From NCBI GenBank assembly GCA_965223835.1, contig CBDCXQ010000001.1:3720001-3784000 (forward strand): a stretch of DNA of 64,000 nt. Reading direction: 5' to 3'. A model generated the notes under the pieces. The model ran no database searches. It was not told the origin of the DNA and saw only the letters and a list, made by a program, of their open reading frames with translations. Below are positions 33,336 through 41,773 of the stretch, in pieces. Origin of the DNA: CAVYXZ01 sp965223835 (GTDB taxonomy: Bacteria > Chloroflexota > Anaerolineae > Aggregatilineales > Phototrophicaceae). A program made the position numbers and the translations under genes. Each line of letters opens with the position of its first letter. Within the stretch, counting starts at the first letter, position 1.

Positions 33336-35600
33336 ATGACAGAATTGATAAGTCCTGAACCTCAGGTGCAAACCCTAACGCGCAGCCAGCGTGAGCGTGC
33401 TTTGTTAACCGCGCTGGCCGGTGGTCCCGATCAATTGCTAGATCAGGTTAAGCATGTCCTGGCGTTGGCAAAAATGCAACCTCAACCGGAAACGGCACGT
33501 TCTCACCCGGAACGGACGCCGCTTACATTGGCGGGAGCGCGGATTACGGCGTTAACCAATGCGGCAGATTATCTCACTGATGCTCAACTGCTGGACCTGT
33601 ATGACGAGATTCAATCTTGTGAAGATCAGGAAACTCGTCTGCTCAGCAGTATTCGGCTGGCTCTCTGGCTGCCACCGCACCATTTTCAAGCTATCATACG
33701 GACCGCCTGGGATGAGGCTCGGTCCATGGCAGTGCCAGAAGTTGAGGTCCGCGTATTGTTACAGTTAACGCCTTTGCTAACACTGGTCCACGATGAACCA
33801 GCGGCACCGACTGTGTTGCTGGAGGCGGTTGCGCTGGCCCAGGCGATTGGCAATATTGAAGCCCGCATCCGCAGTTTAATTGCGCTGGTTCCGTATGTAC
33901 CCCACAGTATGCGCGTTCGGATACAGCATCGGATCATTGACGAAATCGACCAGTTGCACAATGATACGCAGCGGGCAACGGCGCTGTGTACCCTGGCAGA
34001 TTATCTTTTGCCAGAAGTTGAGGCGAGAGCGCTGCGCAGCGCCGATAGTATTCTGGAACCGACAGAGAAAGCACGCACATTAACTGCGTTCATCCGCCAT
34101 TTACCCGAGCATTTACAAACCAACCTGCGTCAAAACACACTCCAGGTGATTGGCGAAATCAATGATGAAGAGCAGCGAACCGAAGCCTTAATTGCATTTT
34201 CCCCCCACCTTGATGCTGTAGCGACAGTCAATCAAATTCCTGCATTGATTGAACAGGCGCTAGCGCTAGCAATCAGTATCAAAAGACGCCAGTTGCTGGC
34301 ACGCGTGTTGGTCGCGCTGGCACCACATTTGACGCTGGATTTACAGGGCGAGGCGCTGGCAGCAGTGCATAACCTGGAAAGCGAGCGGGAACGTACCATG
34401 TTATTGACCCAGCTGGCACCACATTTGCAACCTGATATGCTGGTCCCGAGTCTGGCAGTGGTCCACAGCATGGATTCTCAGGATTCGCGGGTTCATGGGC
34501 TGACAATATTGGCTAAATATGCGCCAGAAAGTGCCCGCGAACAAACAATGGCGGATGCTCTGGCAGCGGCATCTAATCTACCCCATCGTTACGAACGGGT
34601 CAGTGCGCTGATTGACCTGATCGACATCCTACCACCTCACTTACAAGAAAATGCCTATACAAATGCGCTAGACACGGCTCGGCTTATTGAAAATGAGAAC
34701 GCACGCGCCAGAGCATTAAATTTAATGAGCGCAAAATTACCAACACGGTTACAGTCCAGAGCGCTTGAAATCGCCCAGCAACTGAGTAAACCAGAACAGC
34801 GCCTATCCGCCCTGTGCAGCCTGGCACAAACCATGAAACCACCGGATCGTCTGGAGCTGGCAGATGAACTACTGCGCGCAGTACAGCAATTGCCCTTTGA
34901 CTACAAACGGGCACGCGCCGTTGGCGAAATCGCTGAAGTGTTACCGCCAGACCGGTTGGAGGAAGCCCTCAACATTGCGCAGGCAATTGATGACCCGGTG
35001 GATCGAGTCACGGCATTAACCTCAATCATTCCGCATTTACCAACGGACCAACAGCGCGAGGTGGCTGCCGCCGCCTGGCAGTATATTCGCGCCATTGATA
35101 ATGGTTACGATGCAGCCAGTGCCTTGTCTGCCCTCGCCCCCATGCTGCCCAAAACTGCCGCCCACAATCTGGCACGAGCAGCCAGCATGATTATTGGTTC
35201 CATCATGGATGAGTATGACCAGGTCAGCGCGATTACCCTGCTGGCACCCTGGCTGGCTGTGCAAACAGAGGATGTCAGCACCGGGCCATTACCAGACAAA
35301 TACACTGCATTAGAAAATAGCCTGCAGGCAGCATTGCAGGTAGCCGATCCAGTACTTCGCCAGAGCCTGTTGGTCCAGGTGGTCGAATTATGGCTGGACA
35401 TTAGTGAGCCGGACCAGAGTTACCGGCTGTGGCAGCAAGCGATGCAACACCTGGCAGCCCTGCCGCTGGCGGACACACTGGTGGCACTCAGCGCTTTCTT
35501 ACCGATTGTTCGCCAACTCGCAGGTCATCAACAAGTTGAGCAAGTTGCCCAATCATTGAACGATTTGGGGACTTTGCCGGTTGCGGAGTCCAATCAATAG
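33336..35600 (+). CDS. 754-residue protein of repeated alpha-helical AL..LAP units
   Basis: The whole chain from about residue 65 consists of ~33-37 residue helical repeats with the pattern [AL]xxAxxIxxxxxRAxALxxLxPHLPxxLxxxAL. Examples are EALAAVHNLESERERTMLLTQLAPHLQ, ALDTARLIENENARARALNLMSAKLP and EALNIAQAIDDPVDRVTALTSIIPHLP. No catalytic domain or membrane segment is visible. Such repeats form right-handed superhelices and serve as protein-binding scaffolds in many Chloroflexota and cyanobacterial proteins. The function is unknown. The upstream 264-base gap (33072-33335), divergent with the sugar nucleotidyltransferase, has no gene. Confidence 0.85.
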   Translation: MTELISPEPQVQTLTRSQRERALLTALAGGPDQLLDQVKHVLALAKMQPQPETARSHPERTPLTLAGARITALTNAADYLTDAQLLDLYDEIQSCEDQETRLLSSIRLALWLPPHHFQAIIRTAWDEARSMAVPEVEVRVLLQLTPLLTLVHDEPAAPTVLLEAVALAQAIGNIEARIRSLIALVPYVPHSMRVRIQHRIIDEIDQLHNDTQRATALCTLADYLLPEVEARALRSADSILEPTEKARTLTAFIRHLPEHLQTNLRQNTLQVIGEINDEEQRTEALIAFSPHLDAVATVNQIPALIEQALALAISIKRRQLLARVLVALAPHLTLDLQGEALAAVHNLESERERTMLLTQLAPHLQPDMLVPSLAVVHSMDSQDSRVHGLTILAKYAPESAREQTMADALAAASNLPHRYERVSALIDLIDILPPHLQENAYTNALDTARLIENENARARALNLMSAKLPTRLQSRALEIAQQLSKPEQRLSALCSLAQTMKPPDRLELADELLRAVQQLPFDYKRARAVGEIAEVLPPDRLEEALNIAQAIDDPVDRVTALTSIIPHLPTDQQREVAAAAWQYIRAIDNGYDAASALSALAPMLPKTAAHNLARAASMIIGSIMDEYDQVSAITLLAPWLAVQTEDVSTGPLPDKYTALENSLQAALQVADPVLRQSLLVQVVELWLDISEPDQSYRLWQQAMQHLAALPLADTLVALSAFLPIVRQLAGHQQVEQVAQSLNDLGTLPVAESNQ

Positions 35601-35642
35601 CGCTAATCTTGCACCTGGCATTCAGGCACACAAGGACAAGGC

Positions 35643-36074
35643 ATGAGCGAGTTTTTGCTAAATTATATGCGCGTGGCCTTTGACGTAACCAAAGCTGAAC
35701 GTGCATTTGCTGTCGATACGGAATTAACGGTACTGGGTACCATCAAAATTAGCCAGGAAGAAATCGAACCACCCTACTTTAAATCTATTCGCCAGGCGCT
35801 TAATGACGACCAGGCAGTGATTACTGATAACTACACCATGACCATTGATCCGGCCAAAGCGCCGATTACCAATCAGTCATTTCCCAAGCTGCGCTTCGTG
35901 GTCATTCTTCCAGTAAAAGGCATTGGGGCGGTTTGTCTAGATCAAAGCCTACGGGCTGGGGTTACGACCAAAGATAAGGTCGATCGTCTTACCCAATTTA
36001 TGGAGCAGATTATCGAAGCTGAGGAGACTGAACTGGATGAAGAGGCAATGTTAGCGCGATTTCACGCAATCTAG
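35643..36074 (+). CDS. Small GAF-like sensor domain protein
   Basis: 143 residues, read as a single GAF-like domain: FDVTKAERAFAVDTELTVLGT (first strands and turn), ISQEEIEPPYFKSIRQALNDDQAVITDNYTM, then LRFVVILPVKGIGAVCLDQSLRAG (the P-G-A-LD segment typical of the last strands), and a C-terminal helix VDRLTQFMEQIIEAEE. GAF domains bind small ligands. No effector domain is attached. It follows the helical-repeat gene by 42 bases, probably in one transcript. Confidence 0.7.
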   Translation: MSEFLLNYMRVAFDVTKAERAFAVDTELTVLGTIKISQEEIEPPYFKSIRQALNDDQAVITDNYTMTIDPAKAPITNQSFPKLRFVVILPVKGIGAVCLDQSLRAGVTTKDKVDRLTQFMEQIIEAEETELDEEAMLARFHAI

Positions 36075-36100
36075 AGCAAGAGATAGAATGCCGCTGACGA

Positions 36101-37006
36101 TTACTCCTGAATGCTGGGCAGTGCTTTGGGTTGGGGAATGCTTTTTAAGATTTCATCAATGATGGCAGCGGTACGTTTACTATACAACCAGACCATGCCC
36201 GGCTTGACTTCAGCCCCACATATTACGGCCAGTGAGACAATGTAAGGTTGACCAAATTCGATGATATAAACCCCGTTACTATCGCCCTCAAAATAGGTGG
36301 AATGGAATTTGTTTTCTTCCAGAATACTTGCCAGCGACCGTTGGGCAGCATGATCGATGCTCAGCGCATGTGTCAGCAGTTGTAGATCATAATCTTCCAG
36401 CGTACCCGCCGCCCCGACCATGTTCCCATCACTATCGACTAGCCCTACAAAGCTGGCTTTAACATGGCTGAGCAGCAAATTGAGTTCTTTGTTGATGAGT
36501 TTGAATTGTTCACGTCCGAGCATGAGCACCGCAGGCCGGGTGCGTGGGTCTAGCCGCCTGGCCCGATCACGTTCAACCGGTTGCGGTTGGGCAGGCTGGT
36601 CATTGCGCTTCGCCGGTACGAGCGACTGTTTCTTTTCAAGCTGCCGTTCGATCTGCATGGTGACGAATGTCATGTTTAGCGGCTTGTATAGATAATCCAC
36701 CGCCCCCAGCCGGAAGACCGCAACCGCACTTTTGGCCGACAGGTCATCATCAATCACGATCACGCGCACACCTGGACGCAGACCCCCGACCACCGCCAGC
36801 AAATCCATACCGCTGAGGTCCGGCAATTCGGCTTCGGTGATAATCAAATCGAATTCGGTCAGGAGGATTTCACTGAGCGCTTCCTCGAAATTGTCTGCCA
36901 GATTAATCACGTACTCTCCAGCATTTTCCAGCGTTTCGCTTAAACCCGTTCGCAGGTCATCGTCATTCGCAACAATGAGGATGCGATCTTTTTGTGCGCT
37001 CATCAT
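36101..37006 (-). CDS. Pseudo-receiver fused to a roadblock/LC7-like domain
   Basis: 301 residues. The first 120 residues are a CheY-like receiver but the active site is altered: the acidic pair after ILIV reads Ala-Asn (ILIVANDDDL) and the phosphoacceptor position is Glu58 (LIITEAELPDLSG). The switch Lys is kept (YLYKPL). After a basic linker, residues 165-295 look like a roadblock/LC7 fold (LNLLLSHVKASFVGLVDSDGNMVG, GVYIIEFGQPYIVSLAVI, GMVWLYSKRTAAIIDEIL), a regulator of small GTPases or signalling complexes. Glu at this position may mimic phosphorylation. It is the last gene of the chemosensory operon. Confidence 0.85.
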   Translation of the reverse strand: MMSAQKDRILIVANDDDLRTGLSETLENAGEYVINLADNFEEALSEILLTEFDLIITEAELPDLSGMDLLAVVGGLRPGVRVIVIDDDLSAKSAVAVFRLGAVDYLYKPLNMTFVTMQIERQLEKKQSLVPAKRNDQPAQPQPVERDRARRLDPRTRPAVLMLGREQFKLINKELNLLLSHVKASFVGLVDSDGNMVGAAGTLEDYDLQLLTHALSIDHAAQRSLASILEENKFHSTYFEGDSNGVYIIEFGQPYIVSLAVICGAEVKPGMVWLYSKRTAAIIDEILKSIPQPKALPSIQE

Positions 37007-37011
37007 AACGA

Positions 37012-37455
37012 TTATTCCACCTCTGGATAGTCTTGCGGCAGAAATTGAGTCAGCAGCTTGTTCAAAGCAATCACTTGAATCAGCCGCTGGTTGTGACTCA
37101 CAATACCCTGAACATGTTGCTCATGGCTGCTCTGGCGTTGCGCAATTTGATCAGCGGTAAAGTATTCGATCTGCAAAACCTCATCAACAATCAATCCCAC
37201 CGACTGGTCATCAGTCTGCGCGACGACAAATAGCGTGGTCTCGTCGATACGCCGGGTAGACTGACGAAAAATCGGGCGTAAATCAAGGATGGGCAGGACC
37301 GCACCATGTCGATTGGCAACACCCAGAAACTCACGACTGGTGTTGGGCATCTGCGTAAGTTCTACCATAGCCGCCACTTCAATCACCTCGGTTATCGGCA
37401 AGGCATAATACTGTTTACCTAGCAAAAAGATGAGAAAGGGAACCGGCTCAGCCAT
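37012..37455 (-). CDS. cheW: CheW adaptor protein
   Basis: 147 residues from ATG 37455 (MAEPVPFLIF), which overlaps the RsbT-like gene by 8 bases. Typical CheW pattern: FLIFLLGKQYYALPITEVIEV, then MPNTSREFLGVANRHGAVLPILDLRPIF and SVGLIVDEVLQI. CheW joins CheA to chemoreceptors. This is the second CheW in the operon; the other is at 44659. Confidence 0.92.
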   Translation of the reverse strand: MAEPVPFLIFLLGKQYYALPITEVIEVAAMVELTQMPNTSREFLGVANRHGAVLPILDLRPIFRQSTRRIDETTLFVVAQTDDQSVGLIVDEVLQIEYFTADQIAQRQSSHEQHVQGIVSHNQRLIQVIALNKLLTQFLPQDYPEVE

Positions 37456-37882
37456 CGTCCCGATTACTCTCACTGCGGTTATCGCCTTCGTTTAACCACA
37501 TCACCATAAAGATCGTCGGTGGATCTTCGCCTTCCAATAAGATTTCATCAACCAGATCGCCGAGCTTGGAGCGCAGGGCGATTAACACATTGCTCGACGC
37601 AACATTGGCGAGCCAGGGCGCATCGGAAGACACTTGTAAGCCGACACGATTAGCCTGGCGCACCCCATTAAGATGGAGTTCCTGTGGTTCACCTGTTTTG
37701 AGCACCAGTTCCGCCAGAGTGGCGGCGGCGCTTGCCAGTTGTGCCCGATTAGCAGGCGAAAAACCCAGCAGACTGCCGGCCCGGCGCACGGTATCCCGGA
37801 CAATCATGATGTCCATGCTGTCTTCGACCTGGACAGACATGACCGGCGGTTGCATGAAGTAAGGACCGGTTGCTCGCGTCAT
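37448..37882 (-). CDS. RsbT-like histidine-kinase-type ATPase domain protein
   Basis: 144 residues. VEDSMDIMIVRDTVRRAGSLLGFSPANRAQLASAAATLAELVLKTG has the pattern of RsbT/anti-sigma GHKL ATPases (DIxxARxxxRxxAxxLGFSxxDxxxIATAxSELARN). The N-box Glu is there as AELV, but the downstream G1/G2 glycine boxes are not evident, so the ATP site may be incomplete. It could act as a partner switch that links the Che phosphorelay to another pathway. It lies between a CheY-like receiver and a CheW gene. Confidence 0.7.
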   Translation of the reverse strand: MTRATGPYFMQPPVMSVQVEDSMDIMIVRDTVRRAGSLLGFSPANRAQLASAAATLAELVLKTGEPQELHLNGVRQANRVGLQVSSDAPWLANVASSNVLIALRSKLGDLVDEILLEGEDPPTIFMVMWLNEGDNRSESNRDDG

Positions 37883-37893
37883 GGGCTTATGCC

Positions 37894-38265
37894 TTACAGA
37901 ATACCCAGCTCGTGCAGGGTGTTGATTAAATGCTCGGCAGCAAAAATATCCTTCGGAATATAGTCATCCGCCCCGGCGCGTAAACCGGACATGGTGGCTT
38001 TGGGATCCGCTTTTTCCGTCAACATAATAACCGGAATATCCTGCGTAGCCGGATTACGTTTCAGACGGCGACATACCTGGAAACCATCCATCGAGGGCAG
38101 CTTAACATCCAATACGATGAGCGAGGGCGGATCATCCAGCGCGTCACGTAACCCCTCTGGGCCATCGTAGGCGACACGCACCCGCAACCCCACACTCTCC
38201 AACGTATCCTTAATCTGGGCGGCCTGGGTCTTGCTGTCTTCAATCAGAAGCGCTTCTAACGCCAT
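37894..38265 (-). CDS. CheY-like response regulator
   Basis: 123 residues, a complete receiver: acidic residues in LLIEDSKTQ, phosphoacceptor Asp in LIVLDVKLPSMDG, switch Thr in VIMLTEKAD, conserved Lys in DDYIPKDIF. There is no output domain. As the only stand-alone receiver with an intact site in the operon, it is the likely CheA target and signal carrier. It sits 32 bases after the cheB stop. Confidence 0.9.
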   Translation of the reverse strand: MALEALLIEDSKTQAAQIKDTLESVGLRVRVAYDGPEGLRDALDDPPSLIVLDVKLPSMDGFQVCRRLKRNPATQDIPVIMLTEKADPKATMSGLRAGADDYIPKDIFAAEHLINTLHELGIL

Positions 38266-38297
38266 GGTGCTCCTACTTTACAATATGTAATATTAGT

Positions 38298-39350
38298 TTA
38301 CCCCAATTTCAAATTAGCGAGTGTAGTCGCCAGGTTTGATAACGCTAACACATTTTCAACCGCACCGTGCTCAATGGCCGCGCCGGGCATCCCAAAAACC
38401 GTACAGGAAGCCTCATCTTGCGCGAAGGTTACGGCCCCGGTTTGCCGCATCGCTAGCAGTCCGGTAGCCCCGTCGTCTCCCATACCCGTCAGAATAACGC
38501 CCAGTCCAGCGGCGCCACACGTCTCGGCAACTGATTTAAATAACACATTCACCGACGGCTGGTAGCGATGATCGCCTTGCTCACGAATAATCGTGGCACA
38601 CAACTGGCTCTGGCAACGAGTTACAGAGAGATGGGTCGCGCCAGGGGCTAAATATACCACACCTGGCGTCAAAGTCAGATTATCCTGGGCCACCACGACC
38701 GGCAAAGGACCAGCTTTTTCCAGCCACCGTGCCAGACCATTCGTGAATTCAGCGGGCATGTGCTGAGCGATCACAATTGGCAGATGGTAATCGGCTGGTA
38801 GTTCTTTTAGCAGGGTACTCAGCGCACTCGGTCCCCCCGCACTCGCACCAATAGCGATCAATTCTGTCGCTGGACGTAGCGGCGCGGTTTTGCGCGAGAC
38901 AACCGGCACGGTTTCCACATTATCCCAGCGCCGAACCACCCGCACGCGAGCCATCGCGATCAGGGTTGTGATGAGATGCCGCTGTTTAACAGCATAGCCA
39001 GGGTCATCGCGATCCAGTGGTTTTTCCACGACCGCCAGCGCACCAGCTTGCAACGCCTGAAATGAGAGATCAATGTCCTGCTCAATCAAGCCGCTCACCA
39101 CTACGACGGGTGTTGGGTGCTGGTTCATGATGCGGCGAGTGGCTTCCAACCCATCAATGCCAGGCATCCGAATATCCATTGAGATGACATCTGGCTTTAG
39201 TTCATCAACCAGCGTCAGCGCTTCTTCGCCATCGCGCGCCTCACCGACAATCTTGAGACCCGGTGCTTCGTTGATTATGTTGCTGAGATGGCGGCGCATC
39301 GTGGGGCTATCTTCAGCAATTAACACGCGCGCGTCCGTTTTTCGAGTCAT
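38298..39350 (-). CDS. cheB: Chemotaxis protein-glutamate methylesterase CheB
   Basis: 350 residues from ATG 39350 (MTRKTDARVLIAEDSPTMRR); an in-frame ATG at 39410 would add 20 residues. The N-terminal receiver has its Asp in VISMDIRMPGIDG. The methylesterase domain has the catalytic Ser in IGASAGGPSALSTLL, His in IAQHMPAEFT and Asp in TGMGDDGATGLLAM. It removes methyl groups from the chemoreceptor. It is present without a CheR in this window. Confidence 0.95.
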   Translation of the reverse strand: MTRKTDARVLIAEDSPTMRRHLSNIINEAPGLKIVGEARDGEEALTLVDELKPDVISMDIRMPGIDGLEATRRIMNQHPTPVVVVSGLIEQDIDLSFQALQAGALAVVEKPLDRDDPGYAVKQRHLITTLIAMARVRVVRRWDNVETVPVVSRKTAPLRPATELIAIGASAGGPSALSTLLKELPADYHLPIVIAQHMPAEFTNGLARWLEKAGPLPVVVAQDNLTLTPGVVYLAPGATHLSVTRCQSQLCATIIREQGDHRYQPSVNVLFKSVAETCGAAGLGVILTGMGDDGATGLLAMRQTGAVTFAQDEASCTVFGMPGAAIEHGAVENVLALSNLATTLANLKLG

Positions 39351-39421
39351 AGGTTTATACAGACCAATTATACAATGTTCTGAAGATTCGGTAGCTTTTA
39401 CCGCCCCCAATAATTGGCGGT

Positions 39422-41758
39422 TTAAATCACCCGCCGGATCATCGTTAGGAGTTCACCTTGATTAAAGCTCGATTTCACCAGATAGGCATCGGCACCCGCT
39501 TTTAGTCCCGCTTCTTGATGTTCTGGTTTGCCGAGTGAGGTGAGTAAAATGACCGGAATCTGCGCCGTATAATCATTGCCTTTGATTAACTTAACAAGTT
39601 CCAAACCGGTCATTTTTGGCATTTCGACATCGCTGATAACAACATCAAAATATTCCTCGTTCACCTTTTGCCAGGCTTCAGCACCATCAATAGCGATACT
39701 GACATTGAAGCCAGCAGTTTCCAGAATATTCTTTTCCAACGTGCGGGTCGTGATTGAATCGTCCACAACCAGCACCTTTAACTGCTTTTCATCAGCCGAG
39801 GTGGGTGCGTCCACGAGCGTAATAGCCCGGCGCACGGGCAAGGCGCGACCTGTTGCACTCCGAATAAGATCGTTTACATCCAATACAATGACGACTTGGC
39901 CCGTCCCCAGCAGCGCCGCCCCGGAGACAAATGGCGCACGGGCAATCTCTGGCCCCAGCGGTTTGAGAACCAGTTCACGTTCACTTTGCAGCGCATCCAC
40001 TTCGAAGGCTATCGTGCGATCAACAGCCCGCAGCGCCAACAGCGTTAATTCATCAGACGCCGGTGGTGTACCCGGAATGCCAATCACCCCGGACATTGAC
40101 ACCAGCGGCACTGGATGTTCATCAAGGACGATCATCTCCTGGTTTTCAGCGGTGAAGACCTCGGCGCGTGGTTTAGTTGTCATGCGCACGATTACTGCCG
40201 ACGGAATCGCGTAGATTTCTTCACCGATTTCCAATAGCACACACCGGATACGCGTTAGCGACACCGGCACATTGAGCGTAATGGTGGTGCCCGCACCCAT
40301 GACACTGTGAACACTCACACGACCGCGCAAGCTCTCCACCCGATCACGAACGACATCCATACCGATGCCCCGCCCGCTGATATGCGTGACTTCATCAGAT
40401 GTGGTGAGGCCGGGGTGGAAAATCAAACCCCGCAGGTCATCATCGGACATCGTTTCAGCTTCCGAGGCAGACAGCACACCGACATTAATCGCCTTGTGCT
40501 GAATCGCAGCCGGGTCAATCCCGTTCCCATCGTCGCTAACGCCCACCACAATTTCGTTGCCACGCTGCTCGATTTCGAGGGTGACGCGTCCAGTCGGCGG
40601 CTTGTCATGGCGGTCGCGCAATTCTGGGGCTTCGATACCGTGATCGATGGCATTACGCAACAGATGCATAATCGGATCTTTGAGCGCATCCAACACGGTC
40701 TTATCCAGTTCAACCGTCATACCTTCGACATCAAAATGCACCTGCTTGCCAGTATCCCGCGCCAGATCACGCACAATGCGTTGAAATCCGCCTAACAGCG
40801 ATTCAAACGCGACCATCCGCATGCCGCCCACATCGTCCTGCAACTGGTCGGATAATGTCGTGAGGCGCAAGTTATCCTGCCCCACCGCCTGGACAAGCTG
40901 TGTCAGTTGATGATTCGCGGTATTAAGGTGACGCTGATTGGTCTCCAGGAATTTGAAGATCGTCGTGACATCATCGCCAATCTCGCCGCCTTCATCCTGC
41001 AAGCGCCGGGCCAAACGAATGTAAGCTGCTCGAATCCCCTGCCATTCGCGCCGCCATTTGCTATGTAACTTACGCAAATCCTGAATTTCTTCCAGACGAG
41101 CGTCAGCCTGCATTCGCGCCACCAGCAACTCACTGACTTCCGCCATGAGTCGGTCCAGTTTGCTCACTGGAACACGAATACTCTCTTCAGCCGTGCGCAG
41201 CAAAATGGTATTGGTTTCGTTCGCCACCTCAGTCGGAATTTGCACTTCAGTCTGATGCCGCTTGATCTCGGCTGAATCCCGCTTATTATTGTTAGCCGGT
41301 TCCAGCGGCGGCGGTGGCGGAAGCGACTCCGTGCCATTCGTATGCGGCGGTGGCGACGAAGCAGCAGTGGTTGCACTGCCCAGCACCACCTGTTCCAATT
41401 GGCTGACGACCTGTGCCAGTGCTTCTTCGTTGTTCTCGTTGCCGTCAACGACGTTCTGAATCAAATCCAGCCCGTCATAGAGCAGGTCGCATACATCCGG
41501 GGCGAGTTCCAATTTGCTTTTCTGGGCCGCCTCGAAAACCTCCTCCATATAATGGGCTATCGTCTCCACGACCTTGAGTCCCACCGCCCGCGATGCGCCC
41601 TTCATGCTGTGGGCCACACGGTTGAGTTCCCGCAGCACTTCCGCATCGGCGCTCGAAACCGTTTCGATCTGCATGAGCATCGTATTCAGGGTTTCCAGGT
41701 ATTCGCTGACCTCATCCCGGAAAATGTGTAACAGGTCAGTGTCCAAAGGGTCAGTCAT
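39422..41758 (-). CDS. cheA: Hybrid chemotaxis histidine kinase CheA with C-terminal receiver
   Basis: 778 residues. HPt domain near residue 50 with the phosphorylated His in VAHSMKGASRAVG; Pro-rich linker (130-150); dimerisation region; ATPase with N-box HLLRNAIDHGIEAPE, G1 VGVSDDGNGIDP and G2 SGRGIGMDVVRDRV; CheW-like domain (CVLLEIGEEIYAIPSAVI); final receiver with Asp in VVISDVEMPKMTG. The CheA-REC architecture is typical of gliding or type IV pilus-linked systems (FrzE, ChpA, PilL). It follows the propeller gene by 15 bases. Confidence 0.95.
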   Translation of the reverse strand: MTDPLDTDLLHIFRDEVSEYLETLNTMLMQIETVSSADAEVLRELNRVAHSMKGASRAVGLKVVETIAHYMEEVFEAAQKSKLELAPDVCDLLYDGLDLIQNVVDGNENNEEALAQVVSQLEQVVLGSATTAASSPPPHTNGTESLPPPPPLEPANNNKRDSAEIKRHQTEVQIPTEVANETNTILLRTAEESIRVPVSKLDRLMAEVSELLVARMQADARLEEIQDLRKLHSKWRREWQGIRAAYIRLARRLQDEGGEIGDDVTTIFKFLETNQRHLNTANHQLTQLVQAVGQDNLRLTTLSDQLQDDVGGMRMVAFESLLGGFQRIVRDLARDTGKQVHFDVEGMTVELDKTVLDALKDPIMHLLRNAIDHGIEAPELRDRHDKPPTGRVTLEIEQRGNEIVVGVSDDGNGIDPAAIQHKAINVGVLSASEAETMSDDDLRGLIFHPGLTTSDEVTHISGRGIGMDVVRDRVESLRGRVSVHSVMGAGTTITLNVPVSLTRIRCVLLEIGEEIYAIPSAVIVRMTTKPRAEVFTAENQEMIVLDEHPVPLVSMSGVIGIPGTPPASDELTLLALRAVDRTIAFEVDALQSERELVLKPLGPEIARAPFVSGAALLGTGQVVIVLDVNDLIRSATGRALPVRRAITLVDAPTSADEKQLKVLVVDDSITTRTLEKNILETAGFNVSIAIDGAEAWQKVNEEYFDVVISDVEMPKMTGLELVKLIKGNDYTAQIPVILLTSLGKPEHQEAGLKAGADAYLVKSSFNQGELLTMIRRVI

Positions 41759-41773
41759 GAGTTAATCGCCAAA

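Noticed and set aside
33940..35600. Possible tandem DNA repeat
   Set aside because: The repetition is at protein level only (helical repeats); the nucleotide units are diverged.
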